This document shows positions 23,501 to 32,407 of a DNA stretch of 64,000 bases, one piece after another. Source of the stretch: Zymoseptoria tritici IPO323 (Eukaryota > Ascomycota > Dothideomycetes > Mycosphaerellales > Mycosphaerellaceae); assembly GCF_000219625.1 (NCBI RefSeq), contig NC_018213.1, forward strand, positions 1,420,055 through 1,484,054, in the 5' to 3' direction. How positions within the stretch are numbered: position 1 is the stretch's first letter; every line of letters begins with the position of its first letter. Made by a program: the position numbers and the translations under genes. The notes below the pieces were generated by a model. It saw only the letters and a list, made by a program, of their open reading frames with translations. It was not told the origin of the DNA and ran no database searches.

Positions 23501-25050
23501 ACAGCTGCCAAGAAGCACTCATCGTCGACCGGCTGAGCCGTATTCTTCGAGATAAGACCCTTGACAACATCAGCCTTCGTCGGGCTATTGTAGTCCATCA
23601 CACTGTCGATAAGAGCCTCCATCGCATCCCTCGCCCTGGACCAGTCATTCTCCATCCGCTGCGTAAGTATACGATTGGAACCAGAGCCGGAAACCTCGAG
23701 GATGCCTTCTGCGACTTGTCTGTCGACCGCTTCTTGGAAGCAAGCGTCCCCGACAGGCTGTTCCGCGATGCCAGTCACCAACTTCTTCGCCTCGTCGTAC
23801 CCAGTCGGTTGGTCAGGGATCAGCGCTGCGACGCAATAGTGGTACGCGTCATCCGCAGTGACATACTTGACAGACCGGGAAGTCTGCTGCATGTCACTGG
23901 GGTTCGTCACATCCGCAAGCTTCCTTGAGGGATCAGAAGTTTGGATCTCTTCCGCTGGTGTGTTCCCGGACAGTTCCCGCTCTTCCTCTGGATCGACGAC
24001 CGATTCCCGCTCTTCCTCAGGTGACGAGTTGAGATCGGAAAGAACAATCGCAGCGTCCGCGGACTTTCCCTTGACGACTGCCGCATTGTCACCAGCCTTG
24101 CTGTGTGGCTCTTGAGGCTTGCTCGCAGTAGCCTGTAGCTCCTTGTCAGCAGTCTCAACGACAACGACCGATCGCAGGCTGAGTTGTCTCGCTAGACCGA
24201 CACGGCCATTATCCTTGGAGGTGTCCTTCGGTCGCTGCAGGCTTGGCACACCATTACTGCGAGCGACAGATGAAGTTACCTTTGCCACCTCAACTGGAGG
24301 AAGCTCACGTCGGTGTGGTTGTACCGGAAGTCGTTCGGAAGCTCCATCTCTTCGATCGGATCGGTCCTCACGTGGGCGGGTCGGCGTCCGACTGCGAGGT
24401 CGGCTGTACGACGGGCTCGCTCTGCGGCGAGTGGTGTAGTGGTCGTACGGGCTGCGAGGTCTGTCTTGACGACGAGGAGATCTTGACCCCATCTCGTCTC
24501 GGCGAGAGGCAGACGGTCTGTTGTCATGGCGTGGCGATCGGCTGCGAGGTCGCTGTGTCCTCCGTAGAGGCTCCGTCCGAGGATCGTCTCTCCGGTGAGA
24601 GCGGCTGACATCGTCGTCTCTCCGGCGAGAGCGGTTATCCTGGACACTGCGTGGTAGGCCTGGTCGGTAGGAATCTTCATCCGGGGCAAAGCGAGGGCGG
24701 CTGTACGACGGGCGGCGCTCTCCAATCGCAAGAGGTGACCTGCTTCGATCTCCTCCCCAGGCGTACCTGGCCGGTGACCTGCTTCTCTGCTGAAAATCTC
24801 CTGGACGGTACGAGTCTGTTGGTGGTGCCCTAGTCCGCCAGTCAATCTTGAGAGTGCCACGCCCAGCACAGCTGTCGACATACTTCTGCTCGATCGACGA
24901 TGTTGGTTCTGCACCATACTCGCGAAGCTCTCTCCGTCGAGTGCCGAACATCACATTCGTGTCCTGGCGAGGTACCAAGCGAGTGGTTCCACCAGGGTGA
25001 TGCTGTCCGGCATTGCTGCCAGAGCGGTTGTTGTCTCGGTGAGAAGACAT
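20582..25050 (-). CDS. giant protein with SR-rich head, C48 (Ulp1-like) protease domain and Myb/SANT-like tail
   Basis: Exon 1 25050-20701, exon 2 20650-20582; the 50-nt intron (GTATGT, GCTAAC, CGCGCAG) joins GCPM-RSLHSLNWKWSEL in frame; 1,472 residues. Order: an Arg/Ser-Arg-rich head to ~residue 240 (YSRPRSRTPTRPRE), a linker, two related ~75-residue units (each with QPV-D-CF-AVD-ILT features, near 410-560), an acidic stretch, and a C48 cysteine-protease domain with His in GQHWVVLVLAF (~806), Asp in LFDSIDGQ (~829), and Gln/Cys in KQSNGSDCGFF (Cys ~884). A third unit resembling the first two follows (GRPVTADEVYEGVQD). A conserved C-terminal region and the KWTNEELQ tail resemble a Myb/SANT fold. 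C48 enzymes cleave SUMO or related modifiers. All three catalytic residues are present. The ATG at 25050 is the first in frame. No transposase domain is seen. Its leader is shared with the helicase gene at 36939. Confidence 0.8.
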
Positions 25051-25202
25051 TTTTTTTTTTTTGAAAAAGGGGAGGTTCCACAATGGACCCAACCCGGAGT
25101 GTACCGGAGTACGAACCTTTACCACAGGAAGGATTCGGCACAGTAGCGAATGCTACATGCACCACACCTCCCGTCTAGGAAAAGGGTTTTGACCGAAGTC
25201 GG
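25051..25202 (-). repeat. leader repeat, copy A (upstream of the C48 gene)
   Basis: About 150 bp directly before the C48 gene start, read on the minus strand, match 36772-36938 on the plus strand with only scattered differences. Shared landmarks in order: CAAAACCC-TTTTCC, GGTGTGGTGCATGTAGCATT, CGCTACTGT-CCGAATCCTTCC, TTCGTACTCCGGTACACT, CGGGTTGGGTCCATTGTGGA and a final TTTTTCAAAAAA run touching the ATG. Similarity continues into the first ~12 coding bases (MSSH). Likely promoter plus 5' UTR. Confidence 0.85.
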
Positions 25203-25681
25203 ATGCACAACACCTACAGAGAGGCGTGTGACTGACGAGCGCCCCAACGTTCAACACCCGCAGGCGTGAACTAACCACGGACAATACTTTGCTTCAATGG
25301 GAATAGTACACGTGTGCGAGACGTGGGCAAAGTAGTGTGAAGAGGAGGGAGAGGAAGACGTGGTCAATTTTGAAAAAAAAGGAACAACAGGGTGGCGCGG
25401 GATCGGCCGCGGGCGACATTACTTACTACAAATTGAGGTGGTGAAGTGGAGATCCATGCTTCCACCCAAATCGCACATTGTCCTCCCAAGTGTGAGTTGG
25501 GCAGGAGCGACGGAGGTCTGTCGATGCCATTTAGCGTGAATTTCGTCAGCTTCGTCTCGTCCATCTCTCCGTACACGTTACCGACCGACCATGCCACCGC
25601 ATATCTCGCCGTACATCTCCGTACATGTCATCGTCTTTGCCATCGAGGACCACCGCGTTGACTGCCATCACCCTCACGCCT
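25203..25681. other. no gene seen
   Basis: Spacer between leader copy A and the palindrome array. No coding features; a degenerate half of the palindrome motif (GTTGACTGCC) near 25658 marks the array edge. Confidence 0.4.
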
Positions 25682-26123
25682 CAGTCCGTTGACTGCCATC
25701 ACCCTCACGCCTCAGTCCGATGACTGCATCGTCCATCTCACCACTTGACCGCACTCTCACCGTCCGTGTCTCTGTACATGCCCTCGACCGCCGTCTATGT
25801 CTCTGTACATGTTCTCGATCAAGCACCCGTGGATGCAGTCCTCCATCAACTGTCCACTTTTCAGTCCCAAGAGTGCATCGGCATACCGTGACCCGCCGCA
25901 ATGAAGTCCAGTCCGAAGACTGCCAGAAGTCCAGTCCGCAGACTGCTGCCAGAAGCCCAGCCCGAAAGATCCAGTCCGCTGACGGCCACCTCTTGATATC
26001 GTATTGACCCGACCAGCCTTCATCAAGTCCGCCTCCTTCAGTCCTGAGACTGCGAATCCTATCAAATGTTTCTCAGTCCCATGACTGCCGTCGTCACCTC
26101 ACCTCAAATCAGTCCCGAGACTG
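25682..26123. repeat. dispersed CAGTC-N4-GACTG palindromes
   Basis: Intact copies start at 25682, 25713, 25909, 25932, 26039, 26074 and 26110, with degenerate copies at 25862, 25958 and 25972. The five-base arms are kept while the central four bases differ in nearly every copy (CGTT, CGAT, CGAA, CGCA, CTGA, CCAT, CCGA), and the flanking DNA differs too. No coding sequence is evident. Confidence 0.85.
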
Positions 26124-26169
26124 CGAGGCCACTCCAGACTGCTACGATTCGATCCTCCGTAGACACACT

Positions 26170-26715
26170 CAGTCCCGAGACTGCCACCGATGACACTCAG
26201 TCCCGAGACTGCCACCGACGACATTCAGTCCAGAGACTGCCACCGACGACATTCAGTCCAGAGACTGCCACAGATGACATTCAGTCTCGAGACTGCCACC
26301 GATGACACTCAGTCCCGAGACTGCCACCGATGACATTCAGTCTCGAGACTGCCACCGACGACATTCAGTCCAGAGACTGCCACCGATGACATTCAGTCCA
26401 GAGACTGCCACCGATGACATTCAGTCCCGAGACTGCCACCGATGACATTCAGTCCCGAGACTGCCACCGATGACATTCAGTCCCGAGACTGCCACCGATG
26501 ACATTCAGTCTCGAGACTGCCACCGACGACATTCAGTCCCGAGACTGCCACCGATGACACTCAGTCCCGAGACTGCCACCGATGACATTCAGTCTCGAGA
26601 CTGCCACCGACGACATTCAGTCCAGAGACTGCCACCGATGACATTCAGTCTCGAGACTGCCACCGATGACACTCAGTCCCGAGACTGCCACCGATGACAC
26701 TCAGTCCCGAGACTG
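26170..26715. repeat. tandem palindrome array, 20 units of 28 bp
   Basis: CAGTC-N4-GACTG recurs exactly every 28 bp from 26170 to 26702, 20 copies. The centre is CCGA (11), CAGA (5... copies at 26226, 26254, 26366, 26394, 26618) or TCGA (at 26282, 26338, 26506, 26590, 26646... ); of these TCGA makes a perfect 14-bp palindrome. Counting by eye gives CCGA 10, CAGA 5, TCGA 5. The 14-bp linker is nearly constant (CCACCGATGACATT with ACGA/ACAC variants). Because 28 is not a multiple of three, the apparent repetitive open frames here are by-products of the array. Confidence 0.95.
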
Positions 26716-26971
26716 TTGCCAGTTACATCCATCCGGTCCCGAGACTGCCGAGACCATATCAAGATTAGTGAAAGGGATCGCATACAATACCGGGATTGAA
26801 TCGCGTGCCATCGGATAAAGAAGTGTATACCCAATGACAGCAACTGTTTTCGCTAACTGTCGCATGTTAGCGTGATAATGGTTCACACGAACTTGGACTC
26901 ACCTGCGGCCAGTCCCTGTCCGCCTCTTATCCAGTCCCTTGACTGCGTACAATTGACCCAATCTCCTCGAA

Positions 26972-27153
26972 CAGTCCCATGACTGCATGCACCATCGATC
27001 AATCCCCTGACTGCATGCACCATCGAACAGTCCCCTGACTGCATGCACCACCGATCAGTCCCCTGACTGCATGCACCATCGAACAGTCCCCTGACTGCAT
27101 GCACCACCGATCAGTCCCCTGACTGCATGCACCATCGATCAGTCCCCTGACTG
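26972..27153. repeat. second tandem palindrome array, 7 units of 28 bp
   Basis: Copies start at 26972, 27000 (one arm mutated to CAATC), 27028, 27056, 27084, 27112 and 27140. The centre is CCCT, except CCAT in the first. The linker (CATGCACCATCGAT or ending in A) is quite different from that of the first array, yet the period is again exactly 28 bp. An isolated copy with centre CCTT is at 26932. Confidence 0.93.
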
Positions 27154-27467
27154 CTCCCTCTCGTGTATGAACTCTGCTTGATGCATGATCGAGACAAGTT
27201 AGTCGACCCTCCGCTGATCCATGACATGCCTTTGAATGTGTGACGCTCGTAAGTCGGATGTTGTTCTTCGCGGGGACTGACCAGAACACAAGGAATCCAC
27301 AATGTTGCTGGCAAGTTCAAGCCGTGTGACTCAAAGCAACCATCGAACGGAAGCTATAGAAGGTAGCACACAGTGGCCATGCGCTTTCCAGCCTACAACA
27401 ACGAACAACGATCTCGTCTCTTTCGACAGACTCACAGACTGACATTTGCAGCAGCGCGTATGGGTGT

Positions 27468-27824
27468 CTACGGCCGCCTCTCCTCCCATACGGGATTCTC
27501 ACCACGCAGGCAACCGAGCACTACTATAGGGGAATGAATTGCCGCCAGACCTGGATGACCAGCCACCGGCGTAGCAGCGCCAACGAAAACCATGATCGTG
27601 AGTCCGAGAGGGCGGCAGCTACTTTGACCGATAGCTGATAGATCCTCGTCTGTGATTTCAGAGCTACCACTGACCTTCATGCTCTTACAAACCAGATTTT
27701 TGACCGTCGACCTTGGTCTCACTCCCGCACAGGCAACCTCTTCCAAAATCTGACTGATGCCCGAATCCTCGTCCGATTTTAAGAGCTCTTCTAAGCCTTG
27801 TCCTCCATGCAGACAACCAGTCCC
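27468..27824 (-). other. open frame with protein-like composition, no start
   Basis: A minus-strand frame open for 118 codons after a TGA at 27825-27827. It includes GLEELLKSDEDSGISQILEE and STVKNLVCKSMKV, which look coding, but has no ATG near its beginning and no recognised family. Possibly a gene fragment within the island. Confidence 0.25.
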
Positions 27825-28658
27825 TCAGAGTTGTACCGTGTTCTTAACGCCTCTTTTGTACCTCCTTGTACCCCTCTATGAAGACTGCTCGCCTGCGCCA
27901 AAACGCTGCAGTGGGCTGAGGAAGCGACTATTCGAGTGGTCCGGGCCACGCGAGGCGCCGCGTGATATGTGTTCTCGATCCAGCAGGTGGTCGCGTTCGA
28001 GGCCGGCGGCGAGGCGCGTTTCGCCAGCTTTGATCGTGTCGTCGGTTATGTGATGTTTGCGTTCAAGGCGGGGATGGGCGAGCTTTCGTCGGGAGGTTAT
28101 TCCGCTTGCTTGCGATAGCATGTTCGTTCAGTACGGCGCGGCAAGGACTCTGCTGTCAGCACTGATGCACGTTGGCGCAACCTTCCAAATCGCCCCAACA
28201 GCGATGGTGGCATAAAAAGCTCGATCCCATGGGAGACCGCTTTGATGACCTGCGCAACAAGGACGCAAGACGTACCTGCCGATGAGAGATGCCATCTCGG
28301 ATGTGATGTTGAAGGATCAAGGGACGGACTTTGCATCGAAGCGCAAAGGGCCTTGCGATGCGATTTCCAGGGTCCAGTCATTGCCGATTGGTCGACGAGT
28401 TGTCTCGGAAGCCTGCCGTGGACAGAAGTCTTGACGCGACAAACTGAGGTGGACAAGTTGTCGGTGATTGAGCTTCCAGGTCCATGCATACTGGCGAGAT
28501 CAAGGTTGAATTGGGTCTCGGCGCGGAAACGTGGATAGAACTACTTATGACGAAATTGAGGATGCGACCTCTAGGGGGATCTGGGCGGTCATCGAGCAAA
28601 GACTGCAAAAAAAGCAGCTCCACCGTCGACCGTCACATCCAAGACATCCGAAGCTCGC

Positions 28659-29195
28659 ATGAGAGACTTCAAATGTCGCATACCACTACGCACCCGCCGC
28701 GCTGCTCCAATAAGTCATACGTTCGGCAAATTCTTGCAGCAGGCTCCTGTGTCTGTACAAGAGACTATCACATCGCTCGCTGGAGAGGGCGGTCTTCTGC
28801 GAGTCAGCGAAGTTCTGGAACAACGCTTCGCCACCTTCATCAAAGCCAAAGCCCGAGTCGCATCATCGCTCACAAAGACGTCCTCTCGCCCATCCTGCTA
28901 CGAACCAATATGGTCACCGTCTGCAGATGTCATCGGTGCGGCTGACGGAAGTGGCGAACGCGCGGACGCGCTTTTCTCTCCGGTTCGGCGATACCTCCCT
29001 GATTCCGCTCAATCTGCACCGCATGTGTCTAACTCTGTGGACTTGGACTGTGCAATCTGCGCCATGGAACGGAAATACAGTTCGACGAAGGTGTGTATCT
29101 TTAGGAGGAACGAAAGCAACGACAAAACTTTCGTCCTTCGAGCTCGTACGACACCGACCGAGCTACTAGAGTGCGAGTTGAGTGGTGCGGTTTGA
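28659..29195 (+). CDS. hypothetical protein, 178 codons
   Basis: An ATG-started frame with an amphipathic segment (KFLQQAPVSVQETITSLAG, VSEVLEQRFATFIKAKARV). No domain, signal peptide or membrane segment is visible and no family is recognised. It sits between the palindrome arrays and the fragments of other genes, so it may be chance or a remnant. Confidence 0.25.
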   Translation: MRDFKCRIPLRTRRAAPISHTFGKFLQQAPVSVQETITSLAGEGGLLRVSEVLEQRFATFIKAKARVASSLTKTSSRPSCYEPIWSPSADVIGAADGSGERADALFSPVRRYLPDSAQSAPHVSNSVDLDCAICAMERKYSSTKVCIFRRNESNDKTFVLRARTTPTELLECELSGAV

Positions 29196-29489
29196 GCGGA
29201 GCCATGGAGGTATCGAGTTGAGCTCGAAATGTCTGACTTTGCCGCACACAAAACCGTCAACGCCATCTTATGACCAGCCCTCCAAAGCGGTGAGACTGCA
29301 GGCCTCTACCTCCTACTTCTGCGCCCGACTTTAAGGCCAAGGGGCCATCGCGATGAATCTAAATTAATGTCCGCCGTCCGAATTCCGACCTTCTACCATT
29401 CTGGCCTGGTGGCTCATGTCAAACTACCGACGCAACCATAAGGCTGAGGCGATATCAGAATCACGTCGCCTGATGGGAGACAATGGAGA

Positions 29490-29862
29490 TCACGAGTACA
29501 TTCCCGTCAGCTGAATGTCGCTGTTGAGCTGAAACGGGACTGTAGTAGAAGAGCGCGACTCTTCGTTGTGCTCAATCCAGGATGGCTCACGTGCGTTCAA
29601 CCTGTCAAGCAATGATGCCGCATCGTGGACCTTGTCCGGGTAAGGTGCCAGTCCAGTCAAGTCACAGTAAGACTTCATCATAGCCTCTGCTAGCGCGGCA
29701 AGATTGTCCCATCGATCTCGCTTTTTTTTGAGGGTCCACTGATTCGTAGGGAGACCACGCACAAGTCAAAATTCTTGTCCGCCGACAGCGCGCTGACGGC
29801 AGTGCCCTGCCCGAATATAAGCTCCGTCATCTCGCTTTCCATTGATCGTCCGGGACCGGGTC
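29490..29862 (-). pseudogene. frameshifted fragment paralogous to the C-terminal region of the C48 gene
   Basis: Read on the minus strand, 29862-29730 encodes GPGRSMESEMTELIFGQG and LCVVSLRISGPSKK, matching GPGRSMESEMTRFLFRG and IIIVSLRMSSGPS of the C48 gene (around 21800-21680). After the T8 run at 29722-29729 the match goes on in another frame: LAEAMMKSYCDLTG and ESRSSTTVPF against RAEQMMRSYWRSIG and KSRSSTRVPF. Homology stops abruptly near 29862 and fades near 29490. So this is an old partial copy, not a tandem duplicate of the whole gene, and it carries at least one frameshift in a homopolymer. Confidence 0.75.
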
Positions 29863-30210
29863 GGAGAGCGGATGCTGGGCGAGGACGGCGCCGAGTTCAG
29901 CGCACACGGCAACCCGACTAAGCGTGTCGTGTGTACAACATTGGATGCCAAGTCGAGCTTCTCGTGGAGCCCACGAGGCTGGTGGGTAGCGAAGTAGGGG
30001 ATGTGCTCGTTGCTCGCGTTGACCGGGAGTACTTGGAACCAGAGCTGGCGGAGGCGCAATCATAATTGTCGTCGGCTCCAAGGCAGCCGAAACCGAGAAC
30101 TGTCGGAGGTGGTGTAGTATTCTCTTCATCGTAGGCGCGCGAGCTGGACTCGTCTATGAAGTGGGAGCGAATGTTAAGCAAAATGCTTTAGTTTCTGTCT
30201 CATTTGCTGA

Positions 30211-30506
30211 CTACTTGCTGGACCGAATAACATCTTGCGATGTTCTGCTATCCTCAAGCTGCTTCCCAAGCCAAATGAGCCACAGTTTATCTGGCGATTC
30301 GCCTTCTTTCTCCTCGTACTGAATCTGTCGATGGTATCAGACGATCTCACATTAATAGGGATCTCCTTCCCTTGCATAGTCCTGACAAAGACGCGAACCT
30401 AAGGGTCGCGGCCAGCAGATTGGCGAGGTACGGAAGAGTGTGGCAGATGACGATCGATCGAGTGGCGCTCGTACTCGAATGAGGGTGATGGAGGTCTCTT
30501 CGACAT
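30211..30506 (-). pseudogene. ubiquitin-like domain, broken by a stop and a frameshift
   Basis: From an ATG at 30506 a frame reads MSKRPPSPSFEYER, meets TAG at 30401-30399, and continues VRVFVRTMQGKEIPINV then RSSDTI. This aligns with the first strands of ubiquitin (IFVKTLTGKTI..., SDTI). The frame then shifts (about 7 nt fewer than ubiquitin would need) and resumes with EEKEGESPDKLWLIWLGKQ and LEDSRTSQDV, matching the ubiquitin KEGIPPDQ...GKQLEDGRT region, before TAG at 30213-30211. There is no C-terminal Gly-Gly tail, so even when intact it was probably a ubiquitin-like domain and not a conjugatable modifier, unless the end is lost. Confidence 0.65.
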
Positions 30507-31246
30507 AAGGTGTATGTGTCCGGTGTCGGTCGCGATTTGATAGCTGGAGTCTCATCGGAGACAGCGTCCTCCTGCTTCATGCTCTCTGCCTTTGCCTCGT
30601 CCCGTTGTTCCTGCATAGCATCCAGAATAGCCTGCATACAGATCGCATTGATCCGGTCATTAGTTAGCGTGCTGTGCTAATCATCGATGTTGTGCACAAT
30701 GTTGGTGGGCAGCTCGATCGTGAGCCGAATGCGTGATGGCGCCATCGTGGCGGTGCGATTTAAGAGAACCACATATTGCAGTGGATCTGTCAATGCTGAA
30801 ATCTCCCCTGCAGTAATCTCCTCCCGCCTTTCCTCGCGGGAAAAGTTGCTGCTCTCTCGACTGTAAGCAATGTGAAAGATCACTTCGCCCTACAGAGGTA
30901 GTCTTCAGCTGCTTTACTCGATCGCGTTCGCCTTCTTGCCCCACTTCCTTACTCGTGCGGCATGTTGCGCATCCGCATCCTTGTCTGGGATGATAGACAC
31001 CTCAACACCCTCAATCTTCGCGCGTCGGAAGACAATCTGCGTCGCGAAGCGGGTGCACAGTCCACTGTCGCGCGGCAGTGGTTTGCGGATGAGACCTTCA
31101 AGCACACTGGACTTTCCAGATGATTGGTCGCCGACGACGACGATTTGAGGGAGGTCAACGAGTTCGCCGACACCACAGGCGAAAAGTTTATCGATTTTGT
31201 CGAGCATGAGCGGGTCCGCGAGTGCGGTGTCACAGACAGGGGCCAT
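30347..31246 (-). pseudogene. truncated dynamin-family GTPase
   Basis: From ATG 31246 the protein reads LMLDKIDKLFACGVGELVDL, then the dynamin G1 motif GDQSSGKSSVLEGL and the switch-I region LCTRFATQIVFRR. The normal next parts (the DLPG and TKLD motifs, middle domain and GED) are absent. Two introns fit: 30917-30861 (GTAAAG/TTACAG) and 30697-30632 (GTGCAC, CTAAC branch, ATGCAG), giving 258 residues; without the second the frame ends at TAG 30679-30677. The tail has no dynamin similarity and its last part overlaps the ubiquitin-like remnant in another frame. I read it as the 5' end of a fungal dynamin-like gene joined to other sequence. Without the G3 and G4 motifs it should not be a working GTPase. 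Confidence 0.6.
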
Positions 31247-31526
31247 CGTCGATGGCACTGCTGTTGTGTGTGTTGGGCGGATGGAAAGTCTGGAGAAGTG
31301 TGCAAGAAAGCTAGACATGACCTCCCGGTCGTGTTTAATGATCGCGGAGGGCTCCAACGATGTTCCTCGCCACAGCTCCCACATCTTTGTCGTTTGACAC
31401 CCACCATGGGATGGATCTGACTCCAGAGCGAAAGCCGACATGCGACTCAGATTCAGAAAGGAGCGAGAATAGACAAACACTCTCACCACTCTGAATGTTA
31501 TAGTATGTCGCTCCAGCTCTTGCCCC

Positions 31527-32407
31527 TTACTCTTCGGCCGCGGGATTTCCTCCAGCAGGTTTCAGCGATGATGTTGCGATGTTGCGTTGTGACCGTGCGA
31601 GGCCGTACGTTTTATCCAGAAGCTTTCGATGCACTCGCTGAGCGTCGACGCGATGCTCATAACAAAGCGAACGTGCGACGAAAGCCGCGTCCAGGAAGGA
31701 GAGTCTCCCTTCGAGCTCATAGGCACATTTTCTCAGCCCGTGGCATGGATCGCACGTCTCGTCGACTAATGTGCGCTCGAGGGAGATGGATTGAGGAGGT
31801 GTGTCGAGGAGATGTGTCGTCTCTGGGTCGTGAAGCTGTTGGTAGCGGCGACAAAATGGCGGTGCATCGTACGTTCCTGGAATGGCGTAACAGGAGTTGT
31901 TGCAGGCATGATAGTTGGCGATGTGCTTCTTGGTTGCGACTTCGAGTGCAGTAAGCTGCGTCTGAGCGTTGCGGAAACAAGTATAGTATTGGCATTGTCG
32001 AGCTTGTCCATATTTGCAGAACTGCGTAATCATCCGCAATATTGAGGCGTGCGGTGCGGTCGGCGCGTCAACGAAGAAAGTCCAAGATTAGTGTGTGAGA
32101 TACTCTGAGCAGCTGCAGTGATACGTCGTTCGTATTCGTATCGAAGCCGGGCGAGCACGCTAGGCAAACCTTCAGTTTCTGAGTGCATCTCGCACTGGAA
32201 CACGTCAACGCGTTCTCCTTTGACAGCGTGTTCTCCTAACAGCGTCAATGCACTACCCAGCTTCCGCGAGTGCATCGGACTTGCTGCAAATTGGCAATGG
32301 CGTTGGCAGGGGAAGAAGACGACTTTGAAGACGACTTGTGACGACAACAGCTGTGCAGGTAACTCTTTCGCCACATATGTCTGGTCATTTCTGACTATGT
32401 GCCGCAA
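31527..32407 (-). CDS. putative Cys/His-containing hypothetical protein, splice unresolved
   Basis: Two minus-strand open stretches look coding. The first (32407 to about 32098) includes MHSRKLGSALTLLGEHAVKG and LPSVLARLRYEYERR and ends at a GTATCT donor near 32095. The second (to 31527) includes CKYGQARQCQYYTCFRNAQ and a few further Cys pairs. A CAG acceptor lies at the right place (near 32018), but the two natural frames do not join there, so either an exon is missing or the gene is frameshifted. No family recognised. Confidence 0.35.

Noticed and set aside
25051..25062. Poly(A)-leader like that of poxviruses or linear killer plasmids before both giant genes
   Set aside because: The A-run is short, lies in a longer shared leader, and no viral polymerase, capping enzyme or capsid gene is present. 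Kept only as part of the shared-leader observation.
26066..26700. Repetitive protein encoded by the array
   Set aside because: Open frames with a 28-residue repeat arise because three 28-bp units make 84 nt; all frames behave alike and no start or flanking exon supports translation.
26170..27153. CRISPR-like array
   Set aside because: Regular 28-bp spacing suggested repeats and spacers, but the linkers within a block are themselves repeats, there are no cas genes, and the genome is fungal. Better called a palindrome-containing tandem array.
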